From positions 1 to 64,000 of the forward strand of contig CAWGRQ010000026.1 of NCBI GenBank assembly GCA_963824985.1: a stretch of 64,000 bases of DNA, in the 5' to 3' direction. Shown one piece after another: positions 63,868-64,000 of the stretch. The notes under the pieces were generated by a model. It was not told the DNA's origin, made no database searches, and saw only the letters and a list, made by a program, of their open reading frames with translations. Position 1 is the stretch's first letter; every line of letters starts with the position of its first letter. Position numbers and translations under genes: made by a program. Source of the DNA: JAFNAG01 sp963824985 (GTDB taxonomy: Bacteria > Acidobacteriota > UBA6911).

Positions 63868-64000
63868 ATGCCGTATACATTTGAGCAGCTGAAGGAAAAG
63901 ACAGTCGCGGAACTGCGCGAAATCGCCGCCGGGATCGAACACGAAGCCGTGAAGGGATACACCCAGCTTAACAAGGAACATCTGCTGGTAGCGATGTGCA
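63868..64000 (+). CDS. Rho N-terminal-domain protein (partial)
   Basis: Only the first 44 codons lie in the window. YTFEQLKEKTVAELREIAAG, then IEHEAVKGYTQLNKEHLLVA, form the three-helix SAP-like fold of the Rho N-terminal domain. Short proteins with this start, found in Acidobacteriota and Deltaproteobacteria, continue for about 60-100 residues with a basic tail and probably bind nucleic acid. AAAGGAG lies about ten bases upstream of the ATG. The gene continues beyond the window, so its full architecture cannot be seen. Confidence 0.8.
   Translation, partial: MPYTFEQLKEKTVAELREIAAGIEHEAVKGYTQLNKEHLLVAMC

Overview
The window looks like a chromosomal segment of a high-GC member of the Acidobacteriota. 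This is an inference from gene content. It carries repeated modules of an extracytoplasmic-function (ECF) sigma factor followed by a Ser/Thr kinase with a PD40-type beta-propeller, a small Rho-N-domain protein, abundant multiheme cytochromes, and dense families of small palindromic intergenic repeats. No rRNA, CRISPR array, prophage or transposase gene was seen.

Layout. 1-11.7 kb: four Ser/Thr kinase genes or remnants on the minus strand, with two ECF sigma genes or remnants, a RHH/MazF-like toxin-antitoxin pair on the plus strand, and an AAA/DUF4143-type ATPase. 11.8-27 kb: housekeeping genes, mainly on the minus strand. These are a putative HExxH protein, tRNA-Gly(GCC), yraN, cysS, a membrane glycosyltransferase, groES-groEL with a perfect CIRCE operator, cvpA coupled to a Fis-like gene, purC, smc and mobA. 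27-33.8 kb: an S55-like secreted peptidase, a large frameshifted propeller protein, an RluB-type pseudouridine synthase and a PilZ protein. 34-39.2 kb: two tandem multiheme c / membrane cytochrome b fusions (19 and 13 CxxCH motifs; the first is frameshifted). 39.3-44.4 kb: an ECF sigma / anti-sigma pair, an RDD protein and a secreted HELTH metalloprotease. 44.6-48.3 kb: a partial complex I operon, nuoA-C-G-H only. 48.5-57.1 kb: a small outer-membrane protein, an AMP-ligase/ACP/PlsC fusion, a polytopic protein, then Rieske protein, cytochrome b and a nine-heme cytochrome. 57.4-64 kb: a TonB-dependent receptor (frameshifted), a cluster of ACP, a KAS III homologue whose active-site Cys is Ser, MBOAT and an AlgJ-like SGNH protein, and the start of a Rho-N-domain gene.

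How the parts fit. The cytochrome fusions, Rieske/b/nine-heme complex and Nuo subunits together suggest a membrane electron-transfer chain that passes quinol electrons to periplasmic multiheme carriers. The ACP/KAS III-like/MBOAT/AlgJ set looks like an acyl-transfer pathway that modifies a surface polymer. It is the best candidate here for an undescribed system, because the KAS III homologue has lost the condensing cysteine but keeps the His and Asn.

Cautions. At least five genes are interrupted by frameshifts. Where I could align them, almost all are single extra bases with all motifs preserved across frames, so some may be sequencing or assembly errors. At least eight families of dispersed repeats fill the intergenic gaps, and several gene ends (stop codons) lie inside them.
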